Source: an uncultured Anaerostipes sp. (GTDB lineage: Bacteria; Bacillota; Clostridia; Lachnospirales; Lachnospiraceae). Taken from it: a stretch of DNA of 26,676 nt. Location: positions 1-26,676 of the forward strand of contig CAAEIR010000405.1 of NCBI GenBank assembly GCA_900756035.1, given 5' to 3'. The position numbers were made by a program, and so were the translations under genes. Below, piece after piece: positions 1-7,095 of the stretch. The first letter of the stretch is position 1. Every line of letters starts with the position of its first letter. The notes under the pieces were generated by a model. It searched no databases, had not been told where the DNA came from, and was given only the letters and a program-made list of their open reading frames with translations.

Positions 1-9
1 CATTCCCCC

Positions 10-966
10 TCAAAACGGAAAAAGAATCCCCGCCATGATCGCCGCAACACCCAAAGCAATCGTCCATGTCATTCCGGCATTGGTTGTCAGAACCTTAAAA
101 ATTCCTCCGATTCCCAAAAGCGGTGCATAGATTACAATACGAAACATCATCGTAACAAACATCTGAATCTGCTGAATATCATTGGTACTTCGCGTAATAA
201 GAGATGCCGTAGAAAACTTATCAAACTCAGAATTGGTAAAATCCATAACTTTCTGAAAAATACGATTCCTTAAAACACGACTTAATCCAGCCGCCACTCT
301 GGCAGATAACAAGGTGACAGAAATCGCCGCCGCCATAATCAAAAATGCCAGACCTACCATTTTCATTCCCGTTACCAAAAGATAATGAGTCTGCAAGTCA
401 TCCAGATCAACCCCGATCGCTTTATACTCTGATGTCACAAAAGAAATGGCTGCCTGGCTGATAATACTGTCCGGCATCTTCTCTATATCCATCTTTTCCA
501 TTTGTGTCATCATCTTCTTCTGATCTTTACTTAGATTTGCCATCGCCTGAGGATTTGCCTTCACCTGTTCTGCCATCTGCGCAGACATTTTCACCATTCC
601 TTTCGACATAACCTCATCCAGTTTTTCTCTTTCTTCGGTAGAGAGATCCTTCCGCACATACAAACGGCCTTTTTTATATGCCTTATATTCTGAGCTTTGA
701 ACCTCTTTTTTGCTGTAAAGCTCATACGCATCCTTCATGCGCTGCGCATCCTTTTTGTTCATAGCTGCCGAAAGTCCTAAAAAGGTCTCTTCCCGCATCG
801 CGTCAGGCACTGCATCTTCAATTCCCTTCTGCTGAATACCGATATTTACAATATTCGATGTAAATGTCGGAAGTGACAGATCACAGGAAGCCTGTATTAC
901 CAGCAATATAGTAATTGCAATAACCGGCAGATATGCCCTCTTTAAATATCGAAATAATTTAAGCAT
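10..966 (-). CDS. ABC exporter transmembrane subunit, prematurely terminated
   Basis: The protein resembles the membrane half of type IV ABC exporters of the Lachnospiraceae multidrug pair type. It has a first membrane helix near residues 15-35, then a long Met- and Lys-rich extracytoplasmic insert, then helices near 205-235 and 280-315. Conserved coupling-region words such as FDKFSTASLITRSTNDIQQIQ are present. The start chosen is the ATG at 966, preceded by GGATGGAG; the ATG at 975 and TTG at 984 are alternatives. It overlaps the end of the marR gene, so the two are translationally coupled and the exporter is likely under MarR control. A TGA at 10-12 ends the frame inside the last visible membrane helix, before any nucleotide-binding domain (no Walker A, signature or Walker B). 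Full family members are about 570-700 residues, so this is either a truncated gene or one with a frameshift very near the window edge. Only nine bases lie beyond the stop, so the cause cannot be settled here. Confidence 0.75.
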   Translation of the reverse strand: MLKLFRYLKRAYLPVIAITILLVIQASCDLSLPTFTSNIVNIGIQQKGIEDAVPDAMREETFLGLSAAMNKKDAQRMKDAYELYSKKEVQSSEYKAYKKGRLYVRKDLSTEEREKLDEVMSKGMVKMSAQMAEQVKANPQAMANLSKDQKKMMTQMEKMDIEKMPDSIISQAAISFVTSEYKAIGVDLDDLQTHYLLVTGMKMVGLAFLIMAAAISVTLLSARVAAGLSRVLRNRIFQKVMDFTNSEFDKFSTASLITRSTNDIQQIQMFVTMMFRIVIYAPLLGIGGIFKVLTTNAGMTWTIALGVAAIMAGILFPF

Positions 967-1423
967 TGTCTCCATCCTTTCCAAGTTGTAACTTTTCGAT
1001 TTGATGATCCAGGCAATCCGAGAGTTTATGGAGAAGCCTGATAAATTCTGTCTGTTCTTCTTCAGTAAAATCCTTCATAACTTCCTCGGCTACCGAATGA
1101 GAACGCTCCATCGCATTCTGGCAGATATCTCTTCCATTTTTCGTAAAATAAATCAAACTCCGCCTCTGATCTTCCGGATCCTGTTTTTTAACAATAAATC
1201 CATTCTTCTCAAGTCTCCCGATCATTACATTCATCGTTGGAGGCTTAATTCCGAGTCTGGATGCCAGTTCTCTCTGGCTTAATCCCTCTTTCTTAAAAAG
1301 TGTAATTAAAAGCGGCATCTGCCCCGGATGAATCTTTGCCTCTTTAAAAAAGGTAAAAGCATAGGCGAAATTTTTATGATTAATCTCTCCCAGCAGATGA
1401 TAAACACCGCCCTCTGTATACAT
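959..1423 (-). CDS. MarR-family transcriptional regulator
   Basis: A 154-residue protein with the winged helix-turn-helix of MarR regulators. The recognition region is around residues 48-75 (LSQRELASRLGIKPPTMNV), the wing carries DPEDQRRSLIYFT at about 82-94, and long helices at both ends would form the dimer. MarR proteins usually repress their own operon and release DNA on binding a small ligand. The ATG is preceded by AAGGAGGAG. The last codons overlap the start of the ABC exporter, a common MarR-ABC arrangement, which suggests control of that exporter. A near-perfect palindrome lies about 50 bases upstream, just below a sigma-A promoter, and is the probable autoregulatory site. The ligand is not evident. 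Confidence 0.93.
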   Translation of the reverse strand: MYTEGGVYHLLGEINHKNFAYAFTFFKEAKIHPGQMPLLITLFKKEGLSQRELASRLGIKPPTMNVMIGRLEKNGFIVKKQDPEDQRRSLIYFTKNGRDICQNAMERSHSVAEEVMKDFTEEEQTEFIRLLHKLSDCLDHQIEKLQLGKDGDNA

Positions 1424-1471
1424 AATGACTCCTCCTTAAAATGCGTTGTAGTTTCTCATAAATATCTTTTC

Positions 1472-1500
1472 ATTAGTCGCCTAACCATTAGGTGACTAAT
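1472..1500. promoter_or_regulatory. 29-bp palindromic operator, probable MarR site
   Basis: The half-sites ATTAGTCGCCTAA and TTAGGTGACTAAT flank a 3-base centre. There is one mismatch between the arms (positions 1479 and 1493) plus the non-pairing centre. It lies directly downstream of the -10 element of the marR promoter, where a bound dimer would block initiation. Assignment to this MarR protein is inferred from adjacency and from the usual form of MarR operators. Confidence 0.8.
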
Positions 1501-1504
1501 GAAT

Positions 1505-1533
1505 ATACTATCATCTTCAAATTGAAAAATCAA
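1505..1533 (-). promoter_or_regulatory. sigma-A promoter of the marR-ABC operon
   Basis: Minus-strand -35 TTGATT (1528-1533) and -10 TAGTAT (1505-1510) are separated by 17 bases. Transcription would start at about 1498, inside the palindrome at 1472-1500. The -35 box overlaps the last codons of the hydrolase gene upstream. Confidence 0.6.
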
Positions 1534-2264
1534 TCTCTTTTTTTCAAAAACTGTTCGATCTCCTTCCATGCCATCCTGCTTTCAGGAACCCATGCAAATG
1601 CCATCTGAAATACATGAAACATTCCCGGATAAGTAGTTTTTTGGACTTTCACTCCACTCTTTTCTGCTTTTTTTGCAAGCCGAAGGCTGTCACTTAAGAG
1701 CATCTCAAATTCTCCCGCCTGAATTAACATTGGTGGAAATCCATCAAATGTTCCGTACAACGGAGAAATATAAGGAAATCTGACTTTGCAGGTTCCCAGA
1801 TAAATACGCTGATATATCATACTATCCTTTGTTTCTCCAAACAATGGATCCCTCTTTCGATTATACTTAAGGCTCTCTCCCGTCAAAGCAAGATCTGTCC
1901 AAGGTGAAAGCAGAAGAAATTTTGACGGCATCGATATACGATGTCTCTTCAAATAATGTCCCAATGCCAGAGAAAGTCCGCCTCCGTGCAGAAATAAAAT
2001 TACTTTCTGAGAACTGTCGGAATGAAATTTCAAATGCATCTTAGAATTTTTTGAAATTTCTTCTATTCTTATATTCAAAATCCGGATTTTTTTATGTTGA
2101 TATCCAAAACATGGAATCCAGAAAGGTTCTCGTATTTTCTTATATATTTCTCCGGTTCTCCATCCTTTTCCAAAACTCGTCTTAGAAAATATCCGAATAC
2201 TCTCCCGAAGGATTCTTCCACGGATACTGACTCGTTGTCTCTCCGGTCTCCTCTTCTTATGCAT
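1530..2264 (-). CDS. HSL-type alpha/beta hydrolase lacking the nucleophile elbow
   Basis: The 244-residue protein belongs to the hormone-sensitive-lipase-like esterases: HGGG oxyanion motif near residue 93, LLSPWTDL, N..RDPLF, and a C-terminal YPGMFHVFQ holding the catalytic His. In the family the oxyanion HGGG is followed about 70 residues later by GDSAGG with the nucleophilic Ser. Here HGGG runs directly into LSLALGHYLKRH, the segment that normally follows GDSAGGG. The likely cause is an in-frame deletion between the two Gly-rich stretches, which removes the catalytic Ser and leaves the frame open. Length (244 against roughly 310 for relatives) fits. The ATG overlaps the stop of the DUF6320 gene and has AAAGGAG at good spacing. 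The product is probably inactive as an esterase. Confidence 0.8.
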   Translation of the reverse strand: MHKKRRPERQRVSIRGRILRESIRIFSKTSFGKGWRTGEIYKKIREPFWIPCFGYQHKKIRILNIRIEEISKNSKMHLKFHSDSSQKVILFLHGGGLSLALGHYLKRHRISMPSKFLLLSPWTDLALTGESLKYNRKRDPLFGETKDSMIYQRIYLGTCKVRFPYISPLYGTFDGFPPMLIQAGEFEMLLSDSLRLAKKAEKSGVKVQKTTYPGMFHVFQMAFAWVPESRMAWKEIEQFLKKRD

Positions 2265-2808
2265 AAAATCTCCTTTTTAGTTCCTTCATTCCCTTACGGT
2301 GTCCCGAAACCATCAAAATGATGGTCATAATCACTGAAAGTCCACAGGAAATCCACAAAACCAGCGGATTTTTAATCCATCCTGTCATATAAAATCCGTT
2401 CATCAGCAGGTTACAAACGGTTAGAATCGCCTGATATACTACATAACTGTGCCAGTTTTTTCGATTTGCCAGAACCAAAACAAAAATTGCCGCATTCGCC
2501 ATCATTACCATTCCGGGACTCGCATAGGAAAATGACCAGCCAGAATTTCCAAGGGTCATATCGATCACAGACATTAACAGATTCGTCCCAAGTGTGCCTG
2601 CCAGAATTTTTGCCACCGGATTTCCCCGATGAACAATCGAATAGAACATCAAAAATACCAGATAAAAAATCCCGGCAGATGCAATCATTGACCACCAGAA
2701 CCCCTGATATGTGAGATAATTAATCCCAACGAGCATTCCTACAAGTGCAAATGAAACAAATAAAAATACCGTACTAATTCTTCTTAAATACTTTTTTCTC
2801 GGCTCCAC
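2257..2808 (-). CDS. DUF6320-like membrane protein, 5'-truncated
   Basis: A protein with five or six hydrophobic helices and a basic C-terminus (HRKGMKELKRRFYA), resembling the membrane part of DUF6320 proteins. As I recall the family, a zinc ribbon (CxxC...CPLC) precedes the helices; none is present here. The only plausible start in frame is GTG at 2808, with a weak ribosome site. The open frame extends upstream to about 2866 and includes family-like residues (GGIYPDVEPRKKYLRR) before the GTG, so the real N-terminus seems to have been lost rather than mis-called. Neighbours are a truncated acyltransferase upstream and a hydrolase overlapping downstream, an arrangement I recognise from other Firmicutes. 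Cellular role unknown; function of this copy doubtful. Confidence 0.65.
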   Translation of the reverse strand: MEPRKKYLRRISTVFLFVSFALVGMLVGINYLTYQGFWWSMIASAGIFYLVFLMFYSIVHRGNPVAKILAGTLGTNLLMSVIDMTLGNSGWSFSYASPGMVMMANAAIFVLVLANRKNWHSYVVYQAILTVCNLLMNGFYMTGWIKNPLVLWISCGLSVIMTIILMVSGHRKGMKELKRRFYA

Positions 2809-2910
2809 ATCCGGATATATACCGCCTTTTTCCGGTTTTTCTTTATTATTCTGCGTTGTGACTTTTATTTTTTACTTCTGCAAAATATCAAAAAACATAT
2901 CCTGAACCTT

Positions 2911-3831
2911 TTAAGAAAGAATTTCTTCAATATTCTTCCTGGAAATCTTCTCATCCATCTGCATACTGACAAGATGGATGATATCATTTAAGGTATAATT
3001 CCTCTCCTCCGGAAAAAACTCTACCATAATAATCGCAAAGAAATTACTGGTTGTCTCAGAATCAAAAAACTCCCTTAAATTCACCGGAATATTAATAACA
3101 ATCGGATGGACATTTTTCTGTTTCACATTTGCAGTTTGATAGATACTAAAAATCAAAACCGCCGCCAGATATTTTGTAATACTGACGCCACATGATTTGC
3201 TGACCTGTTTCAGATCCTTCAGATCAATATATCCGTGAGTCACATCTATAGCATCAAATTTCTTATGTTTTCCTTTTATTTGATACGCTCTGGCAGTACT
3301 ATAAGACTGCTTTTTCATTTTCTTATAATTTTTTACATAACTGTCTTCCGGCAAAAGCTTTAATCCACGAGGTTTGTATACAAAATTTTCTTCATGCTCT
3401 TCAAGGTCTAAATAGCAATAAATCAGTTCTTTCAAAAAAGTAACCGCACCCAGTCCGTCTGTTAACACATGAAATACTTCTAAATTAATTCTGTTTTGAA
3501 AATAAGATACTCGAAACAAAAAATTCTGATTGCGATGAGTATCTAAAAACTGACAAGGATAAAAATTCTCTTTTTCAATTTGCGGCTTCTGATGATTCTC
3601 CTCAAAATAGAACCAGAAAATTCCTCTCCTTAGTTTTACTCGAAGCGTATCAAACTTTGGAAGGATCTCCTCCAATGCTCTCGAAAGAATCTTTGGATTT
3701 ACTTCTTCTTTTAACGTTACTGAAATACGAAATACATGATTCTCCTTCTCATTTGCAACCGCCGGAAACAATTTGGCCGCATTATCTAATTTTCTCCATC
3801 GGATCGGTTTTCCTTTTTTTCGATTCCCCAT
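2911..3831 (-). CDS. Condensation/acyltransferase-fold protein, C-terminally truncated
   Basis: The sequence resembles the alcohol-acetyltransferase/condensation superfamily. It contains the active-site-like HVLTDGLGAV (HxxxDG class) near residue 150 and a later INIPVNLREFF segment typical of these proteins. It should transfer an acyl group between a thioester and an alcohol or amine, but the substrate is unknown. The ATG at 3831 is better spaced from GGAAAGG than the ATG at 3840. The frame stops after DEKISRKNIEEILS, about 100-140 residues short of the family's usual length, so the C-terminal lobe is missing. Since the DUF6320 gene just downstream has lost its N-terminus, one deletion across the gene border may explain both. 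Probably non-functional, though the HxxxDG motif is intact. Confidence 0.7.
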   Translation of the reverse strand: MGNRKKGKPIRWRKLDNAAKLFPAVANEKENHVFRISVTLKEEVNPKILSRALEEILPKFDTLRVKLRRGIFWFYFEENHQKPQIEKENFYPCQFLDTHRNQNFLFRVSYFQNRINLEVFHVLTDGLGAVTFLKELIYCYLDLEEHEENFVYKPRGLKLLPEDSYVKNYKKMKKQSYSTARAYQIKGKHKKFDAIDVTHGYIDLKDLKQVSKSCGVSITKYLAAVLIFSIYQTANVKQKNVHPIVINIPVNLREFFDSETTSNFFAIIMVEFFPEERNYTLNDIIHLVSMQMDEKISRKNIEEILS

Positions 3832-3871
3832 TTCTATCATACCTTTCCGTTTTCTATCTTATTATATGCAG

Positions 3872-3900
3872 AAAGGCTGCCATTTCTTCTGGCAGCCTTT
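3872..3900 (-). terminator. Intrinsic terminator after the SEC-C gene
   Basis: An 11-bp stem (AAAGGCTGCCA with TGGCAGCCTTT) with a 7-base loop lies 9 bases past the SEC-C stop. The minus-strand tail is TTTCT, a modest T tract. It also separates the SEC-C gene from the acyltransferase gene. Confidence 0.75.
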
Positions 3901-3909
3901 TCTCTTTTG

Positions 3910-4416
3910 TTATGCATTTTTTCCACAGCACTTTTTATATTTTTTACCGCTTCCGCATGGACAAGGATCGTTTCTTCCGACTTTTTCACCTTTTACAACG
4001 GTTGTTGAATTTCTGGATTCTTTGTAGAGTTCCTTTCTGCGATCTTCTGTTAAGATCTCATCCCATTCTTTCAATGTATAAAGCCACTCTGCACGGCATC
4101 CGACCATATTGTAATATAATTTTTCATGGTCAATGTCTAAACTTACCTGAGTATCTTCTGCCATTTCGTCAATCGGGTTCGGTGTCTTTAAGCTATCATT
4201 AATTCCGTCTAAGAACCCTACAAACATCTGAAGATCTGTCTCATATTTATCTGCCAGTTCTTTCACAGTTCCGGCTACAACTGTATTAGGATCTGCCAAA
4301 AGTTTTTCATAGATCCCTTTTTCGATGTTAAAATAAGTCAGCCAGAATTCCTGTCCTTCTCTTGTTCTATCATCAAACTTATATGCGTAATCACGCCATT
4401 CCTGCAATAAAGCCAT
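3910..4416 (-). CDS. SEC-C motif protein
   Basis: The 168-residue protein has an acidic, helical N-terminal region of about 140 residues and ends in a classic SEC-C zinc-binding motif (VGRNDPCPCGSGKKYKKCCG, about 147-166), the module also found at the C-terminus of SecA. The motif binds zinc and can contact ribosomes or partner proteins. The N-terminal part has no enzymatic motif I recognise. The ATG has GGATGGAG upstream and a good sigma-A promoter lies at 4463-4491. It is monocistronic, closed by the hairpin at 3872-3900. Molecular role unknown. Confidence 0.88.
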   Translation of the reverse strand: MALLQEWRDYAYKFDDRTREGQEFWLTYFNIEKGIYEKLLADPNTVVAGTVKELADKYETDLQMFVGFLDGINDSLKTPNPIDEMAEDTQVSLDIDHEKLYYNMVGCRAEWLYTLKEWDEILTEDRRKELYKESRNSTTVVKGEKVGRNDPCPCGSGKKYKKCCGKNA

Positions 4417-4462
4417 GTTTCTTCTCCATCCTTTTCTCTAAAAAATGTTCTTTGCTCTTGCT

Positions 4463-4491
4463 ACTATAACAAATTCTCCATAAATTTTCAA
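4463..4491 (-). promoter_or_regulatory. sigma-A promoter of the SEC-C gene
   Basis: Minus-strand -35 TTGAAA (4486-4491), a 17-base spacer and -10 TATAGT (4463-4468), about 45 bases before the start codon. No operator-like repeat was seen. Confidence 0.75.
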
Positions 4492-4552
4492 TATTTTCAT
4501 TAAGAATTGATCTTCATTCATTGCAGAATATACTAAAAAAATCCCTTATAAA

Positions 4553-4638
4553 ACTAAAAACCCCCATTCCGCGCCTTTGCAGAATGGGGGCATACTTAAG
4601 GGGAGGATAAGTATTTCTCATCCAATCATCGATTGGAT
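4553..4638 (-). ncRNA. Candidate small RNA with anti-Shine-Dalgarno loop
   Basis: The minus strand between the SEC-C promoter and the small membrane-protein gene can form three consecutive hairpins. The first is an 8-bp stem at 4620-4638 (ATCCAATC, loop GAT, GATTGGAT). The second is a 7-bp stem at 4592-4614 (ATACTTA/TAAGTAT) whose 9-base loop reads UCCUCCCCU, complementary to AAGGGGAGGA-type ribosome sites. The third is a terminator at 4561-4590 followed by TTTTTAG. The -10-like CATAATA ends 6 bases upstream of the first hairpin, so the transcript would be about 80 bases. No convincing coding frame lies in it. The layout resembles Firmicute regulatory RNAs that act through a C-rich loop. The forespore-specific csfG RNA of endospore formers is one candidate family, but I cannot confirm membership. 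Confidence 0.6.
4556..4590 (-). terminator. Terminator of the candidate small RNA
   Basis: A perfect 9-bp stem, CCCCCATTC (minus 4590-4582) with GAATGGGGG (4569-4561), has a 12-base loop and is followed on the minus strand by TTTTTAG. On the plus strand the stem is preceded by A residues and lacks a T tract afterwards, so it works for minus-strand transcripts. No annotated minus-strand protein gene lies directly upstream, which supports a short RNA. Confidence 0.85.
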
Positions 4639-4643
4639 ATTAC

Positions 4644-4673
4644 TATTATGTCCTCTTCTTTGATTTCTATACA
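4644..4673 (-). promoter_or_regulatory. Sigma-G/F-like promoter of the candidate small RNA
   Basis: Minus-strand TGTATA (4668-4673), 17 bases, then CATAATA (4644-4650). The -10 fits the forespore sigma-G consensus CATnnTA and the -35 differs by one base from TGMATA. Overlapping GGACATAATA also fits the sigma-F -10 pattern with one mismatch. The presence of spoIIID in the window shows the organism carries sporulation genes. Assignment rests on motif match alone. Confidence 0.45.
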
Positions 4674-4765
4674 TTATTTCAAATCTTTTATGGAAATTAT
4701 GGTGATTCTCTAACAAATATGTTACGATACAGACGAAACATATTGATTGACAGAAAGGATTTTTC

Positions 4766-4951
4766 ATGAATGCAAAATTAAAACGAATGATTGCGGCAGC
4801 TCTCATTTTGTCTCTTCTTATAATTATCGGGCTAACGATCTTTTTTGCAGTAACCGGAAGTCAGTGGTTTTGGGTTATGCTGTTTTTAATGTTTTTCTTC
4901 CCGATTTTTTTATGGGCAATGTCATTTTTATATAAATGGAGCAAAAAGTAA
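4766..4951 (+). CDS. Small two-helix membrane protein
   Basis: A 61-residue protein with a short basic N-terminus (MNAKLKRM), two hydrophobic helices at about 9-30 and 33-57, and a basic end (YKWSKK), so it should sit in the cytoplasmic membrane as a hairpin with both ends inside. The ATG has AGAAAGGA upstream. The stop codon lies within the left arm of the terminator it shares with rarA. No family is recognised. Size and helix content would also suit a small toxin or an accessory membrane peptide, but nothing in the sequence supports either. Confidence 0.7.
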   Translation: MNAKLKRMIAAALILSLLIIIGLTIFFAVTGSQWFWVMLFLMFFFPIFLWAMSFLYKWSKK

Positions 4952-4988
4952 GACCTCTGGAAATATCATTCCTTAGGTCTTACTTTTT
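4943..4988. terminator. Bidirectional terminator between convergent genes
   Basis: A 14-bp perfect stem (AAAAAGTAAGACCT, 4943-4956, with AGGTCTTACTTTTT, 4975-4988) with an 18-base loop. A- and T-rich ends on both sides allow it to stop transcription of both the small membrane gene and rarA. It overlaps the last two codons and stop of the plus-strand gene and the final bases of rarA. Confidence 0.9.
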
Positions 4989-6309
4989 ATCTTATTTGAT
5001 CTAAAGAATCCAAATATTCTTTGATCGTTTTTTCATATCCATTCTCTGTCGGCTTGTAAAACTTCGTACCGATCAGTTCATCCGGTAAATACTGTTGTTT
5101 TACATAGTGTCCCGGATAATCATGCGCATATTGATATCCAATTCCGTGTCCCAGTTTCGCTGCTCCTTTATAATGAGCATCTTTCAGATGATTTGGCACC
5201 TCTCCGATCTTATGATTTCGAACCATAGACAAAGCCTCATCTACAGCGAGATACGCTGCGTTACTCTTAGGTGCACCTGCCACATAGGTTACCGCCTGAG
5301 CCAAAAGTATCCTCGCCTCCGGCATTCCAATTCGTTCCACTGCCTGAGCTGCCGCCACAGCTACCTGCAGCGCCTGCGGATCAGCATTTCCCACATCCTC
5401 TGACGCACAAATCATAATACGTCTTGCAATAAATGTGACACTCTCTCCGGCATCAAGCATTCTTGCCAGATAATAAACTGCCGCATCCGGATCCGATCCC
5501 CTCATACTCTTAATAAATGCAGAGATCACATTATAATGATTATCTCCATCTCTGTCGTAGCGGGTAACTCTCCTCTGAATACACTCCTGTGCCACCTCAA
5601 TATCAATGACAATTTTCCCGCTTTCATTTGGCTGAGTAGTGAGAATTCCCAACTCTACAGCATTGAGTGCACTTCTTGCATCTCCTTCTGCCATATCTGC
5701 CAGAAAGTCTAAAGCTTTTTCTGTAATCTCACCATTGTAAACTCCCATTCCCCGATCTTCATCATACACTGCTCGCTGAATCAACTCCCGGATATCCTCT
5801 TTTTCCAGAGAATAGAGCTCAAATACATTGGATCGGGAAATTAACGCCTGATTTACTTCAAAATATGGATTTTCAGTGGTGGCACCAATTAAAATCACCG
5901 TTCCGTCCTCCACAAACGGAAGGAGATAGTCTTGCTGTGCTTTATTAAAACGATGAATCTCATCAATAAACAAAATTGTTTTTTTCTGATACATCCCGAG
6001 CATTTCTTTTGCCTGCCCCACTGCCTCCTGCATATCTTTCTTCCCGGATGTCGTTGCATTCATCTGAACAAAATTTGCTTTCGTTGTATTGGCAATTACC
6101 TTGGCAAGCGTTGTCTTTCCGGTACCGGGCGGACCGAAAAAAATAATAGAACTCAGTTTATCCGCCTTGATTGCCCGATATAACAATTTGTCTTTCCCAA
6201 TAATATGAGACTGCCCCACAACTTCATCTAATGTTCTCGGACGCATTCTTCCTGCCAGAGGTGCTTCCTTTTCCTGATTTTTTTCTCTTGCATATTCAAA
6301 TAAATCCAT
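4987..6309 (-). CDS. rarA: Replication-associated recombination protein A (RarA/MgsA)
   Basis: A 440-residue clamp-loader-like AAA+ ATPase that acts at stalled replication forks. Walker A is GPPGTGKTT at 59-67, Walker B is LFIDEI at about 113-118, sensor 1 is GATTEN at about 142-147, and ISRS near 157-160 contributes the arginine-finger region. The C-terminal half is the tetramerisation/MgsA domain ending in GYQYAHDYPGHYVKQQYLP. Length is normal for the family (430-450). The ATG follows GGAGGAAGACT. It is monocistronic and converges on the small membrane gene through a shared terminator. Confidence 0.97.
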   Translation of the reverse strand: MDLFEYAREKNQEKEAPLAGRMRPRTLDEVVGQSHIIGKDKLLYRAIKADKLSSIIFFGPPGTGKTTLAKVIANTTKANFVQMNATTSGKKDMQEAVGQAKEMLGMYQKKTILFIDEIHRFNKAQQDYLLPFVEDGTVILIGATTENPYFEVNQALISRSNVFELYSLEKEDIRELIQRAVYDEDRGMGVYNGEITEKALDFLADMAEGDARSALNAVELGILTTQPNESGKIVIDIEVAQECIQRRVTRYDRDGDNHYNVISAFIKSMRGSDPDAAVYYLARMLDAGESVTFIARRIMICASEDVGNADPQALQVAVAAAQAVERIGMPEARILLAQAVTYVAGAPKSNAAYLAVDEALSMVRNHKIGEVPNHLKDAHYKGAAKLGHGIGYQYAHDYPGHYVKQQYLPDELIGTKFYKPTENGYEKTIKEYLDSLDQIR

Positions 6310-6388
6310 AGTCTTCCTCCAGATTTCATCTTAGCACAGCCTCTTTATAAAATCTATGAATTCTTAAGAGTTTTTTTATAAATAAGAC

Positions 6389-6417
6389 ATGATTTTATCG
6401 CATTCCTTTGCTATAAT
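6389..6417 (+). promoter_or_regulatory. Promoter of the plus-strand unknown gene
   Basis: A consensus -10 TATAAT (6412-6417) lies 17 bases from a weak -35 ATGATT (6389-6394), about 40 bases before the start codon of the gene at 6457. Confidence 0.6.
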
Positions 6418-6456
6418 GAAAGCAGTCAAAAACAAAGCACCAATATGGGAGTTACT

Positions 6457-7095
6457 ATGAGCAGACAATTGGTTGAAAAAATTTCTTATACAGAGGTAAC
6501 GAAAAATATCAGTCAGGCAGAATACGATCAGACACAAGAAGAATACTTAATGTCAAAATCGCCGGAAAAGTACATGATCAGCCTCCCGATCCGAGTCTTA
6601 ATGTTTGAAGGAGCTCAAGACAGTTCTCCATTTACTTACTATTTTTATGAAGAAAATGAAGAGGATTTATTTTTAATCCAACGACAAAGAGAAGGATCTG
6701 TAGTAAACAAAACCCGATTTTCGCTTACAAGAGAACAGGGGCGCAAGATCTTAAACGGGGACTATCAATTTCTTTTAGACAGTGAAGAACCGATGCTGAA
6801 TTCACTTTATTTTCAATTTACGGTAAATCAGCTGCATCCGATCTATAAGAAAGAATGTACACGAAAGATTTTTCACCAAAATCGGTTTCTTGATGAGATT
6901 GTAGATATCTACATCGTCCGTACACCGTATGATTCAGACGTGGATTTTTTCGCAGAATCTGCCGGACGACTCCGGGCTGCAAATCACAGCAGCTTAAGGC
7001 GTAATACCAGACAATACCTGAATCTGTCAAAACCTATAATGGATCTTGTGAATTTTCAAAATGCTTTAATCGAACATCGGGTAGGAGGTAAATAA
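6457..7095 (+). CDS. Unknown soluble protein with an intron-derived C-terminus
   Basis: A 212-residue, mixed-charge protein with no signal peptide or membrane helix and no family I recognise. Visible features are ISLPIRVLMFEG near residue 42, an RKIFHQNRFLDEIVDIY stretch near 135-155, and an Arg-rich segment (GRLRAANHSSLRRNTR). The ATG at 6457 is preferred to that at 6445 because GGGAG lies five bases upstream. The last codons (HRVGGK and the stop) lie inside domain VI of the group IIC intron remnant. If the intron is removed in silico from 7076 to 7403, the frame reads on as PKIGTSA and stops inside the terminator hairpin at 7411-7433. So the insertion replaced the C-terminal tail and separated the gene from its terminator. 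Confidence 0.8.
   Translation: MSRQLVEKISYTEVTKNISQAEYDQTQEEYLMSKSPEKYMISLPIRVLMFEGAQDSSPFTYYFYEENEEDLFLIQRQREGSVVNKTRFSLTREQGRKILNGDYQFLLDSEEPMLNSLYFQFTVNQLHPIYKKECTRKIFHQNRFLDEIVDIYIVRTPYDSDVDFFAESAGRLRAANHSSLRRNTRQYLNLSKPIMDLVNFQNALIEHRVGGK

Noticed and set aside
4599..4670. Plus-strand AAGGGGAGGA followed by a short hydrophobic frame (about 16 codons from an ATT), suggestive of a tiny toxin
   Set aside because: There is no normal start codon, and the purine run is the complement of the small-RNA loop, which explains it better.
4618..4806. Minus-strand open frame of 62 codons across the small RNA and membrane-protein start
   Set aside because: No ribosome site, poor composition, and it overlaps a better supported plus-strand gene and the hairpin RNA.
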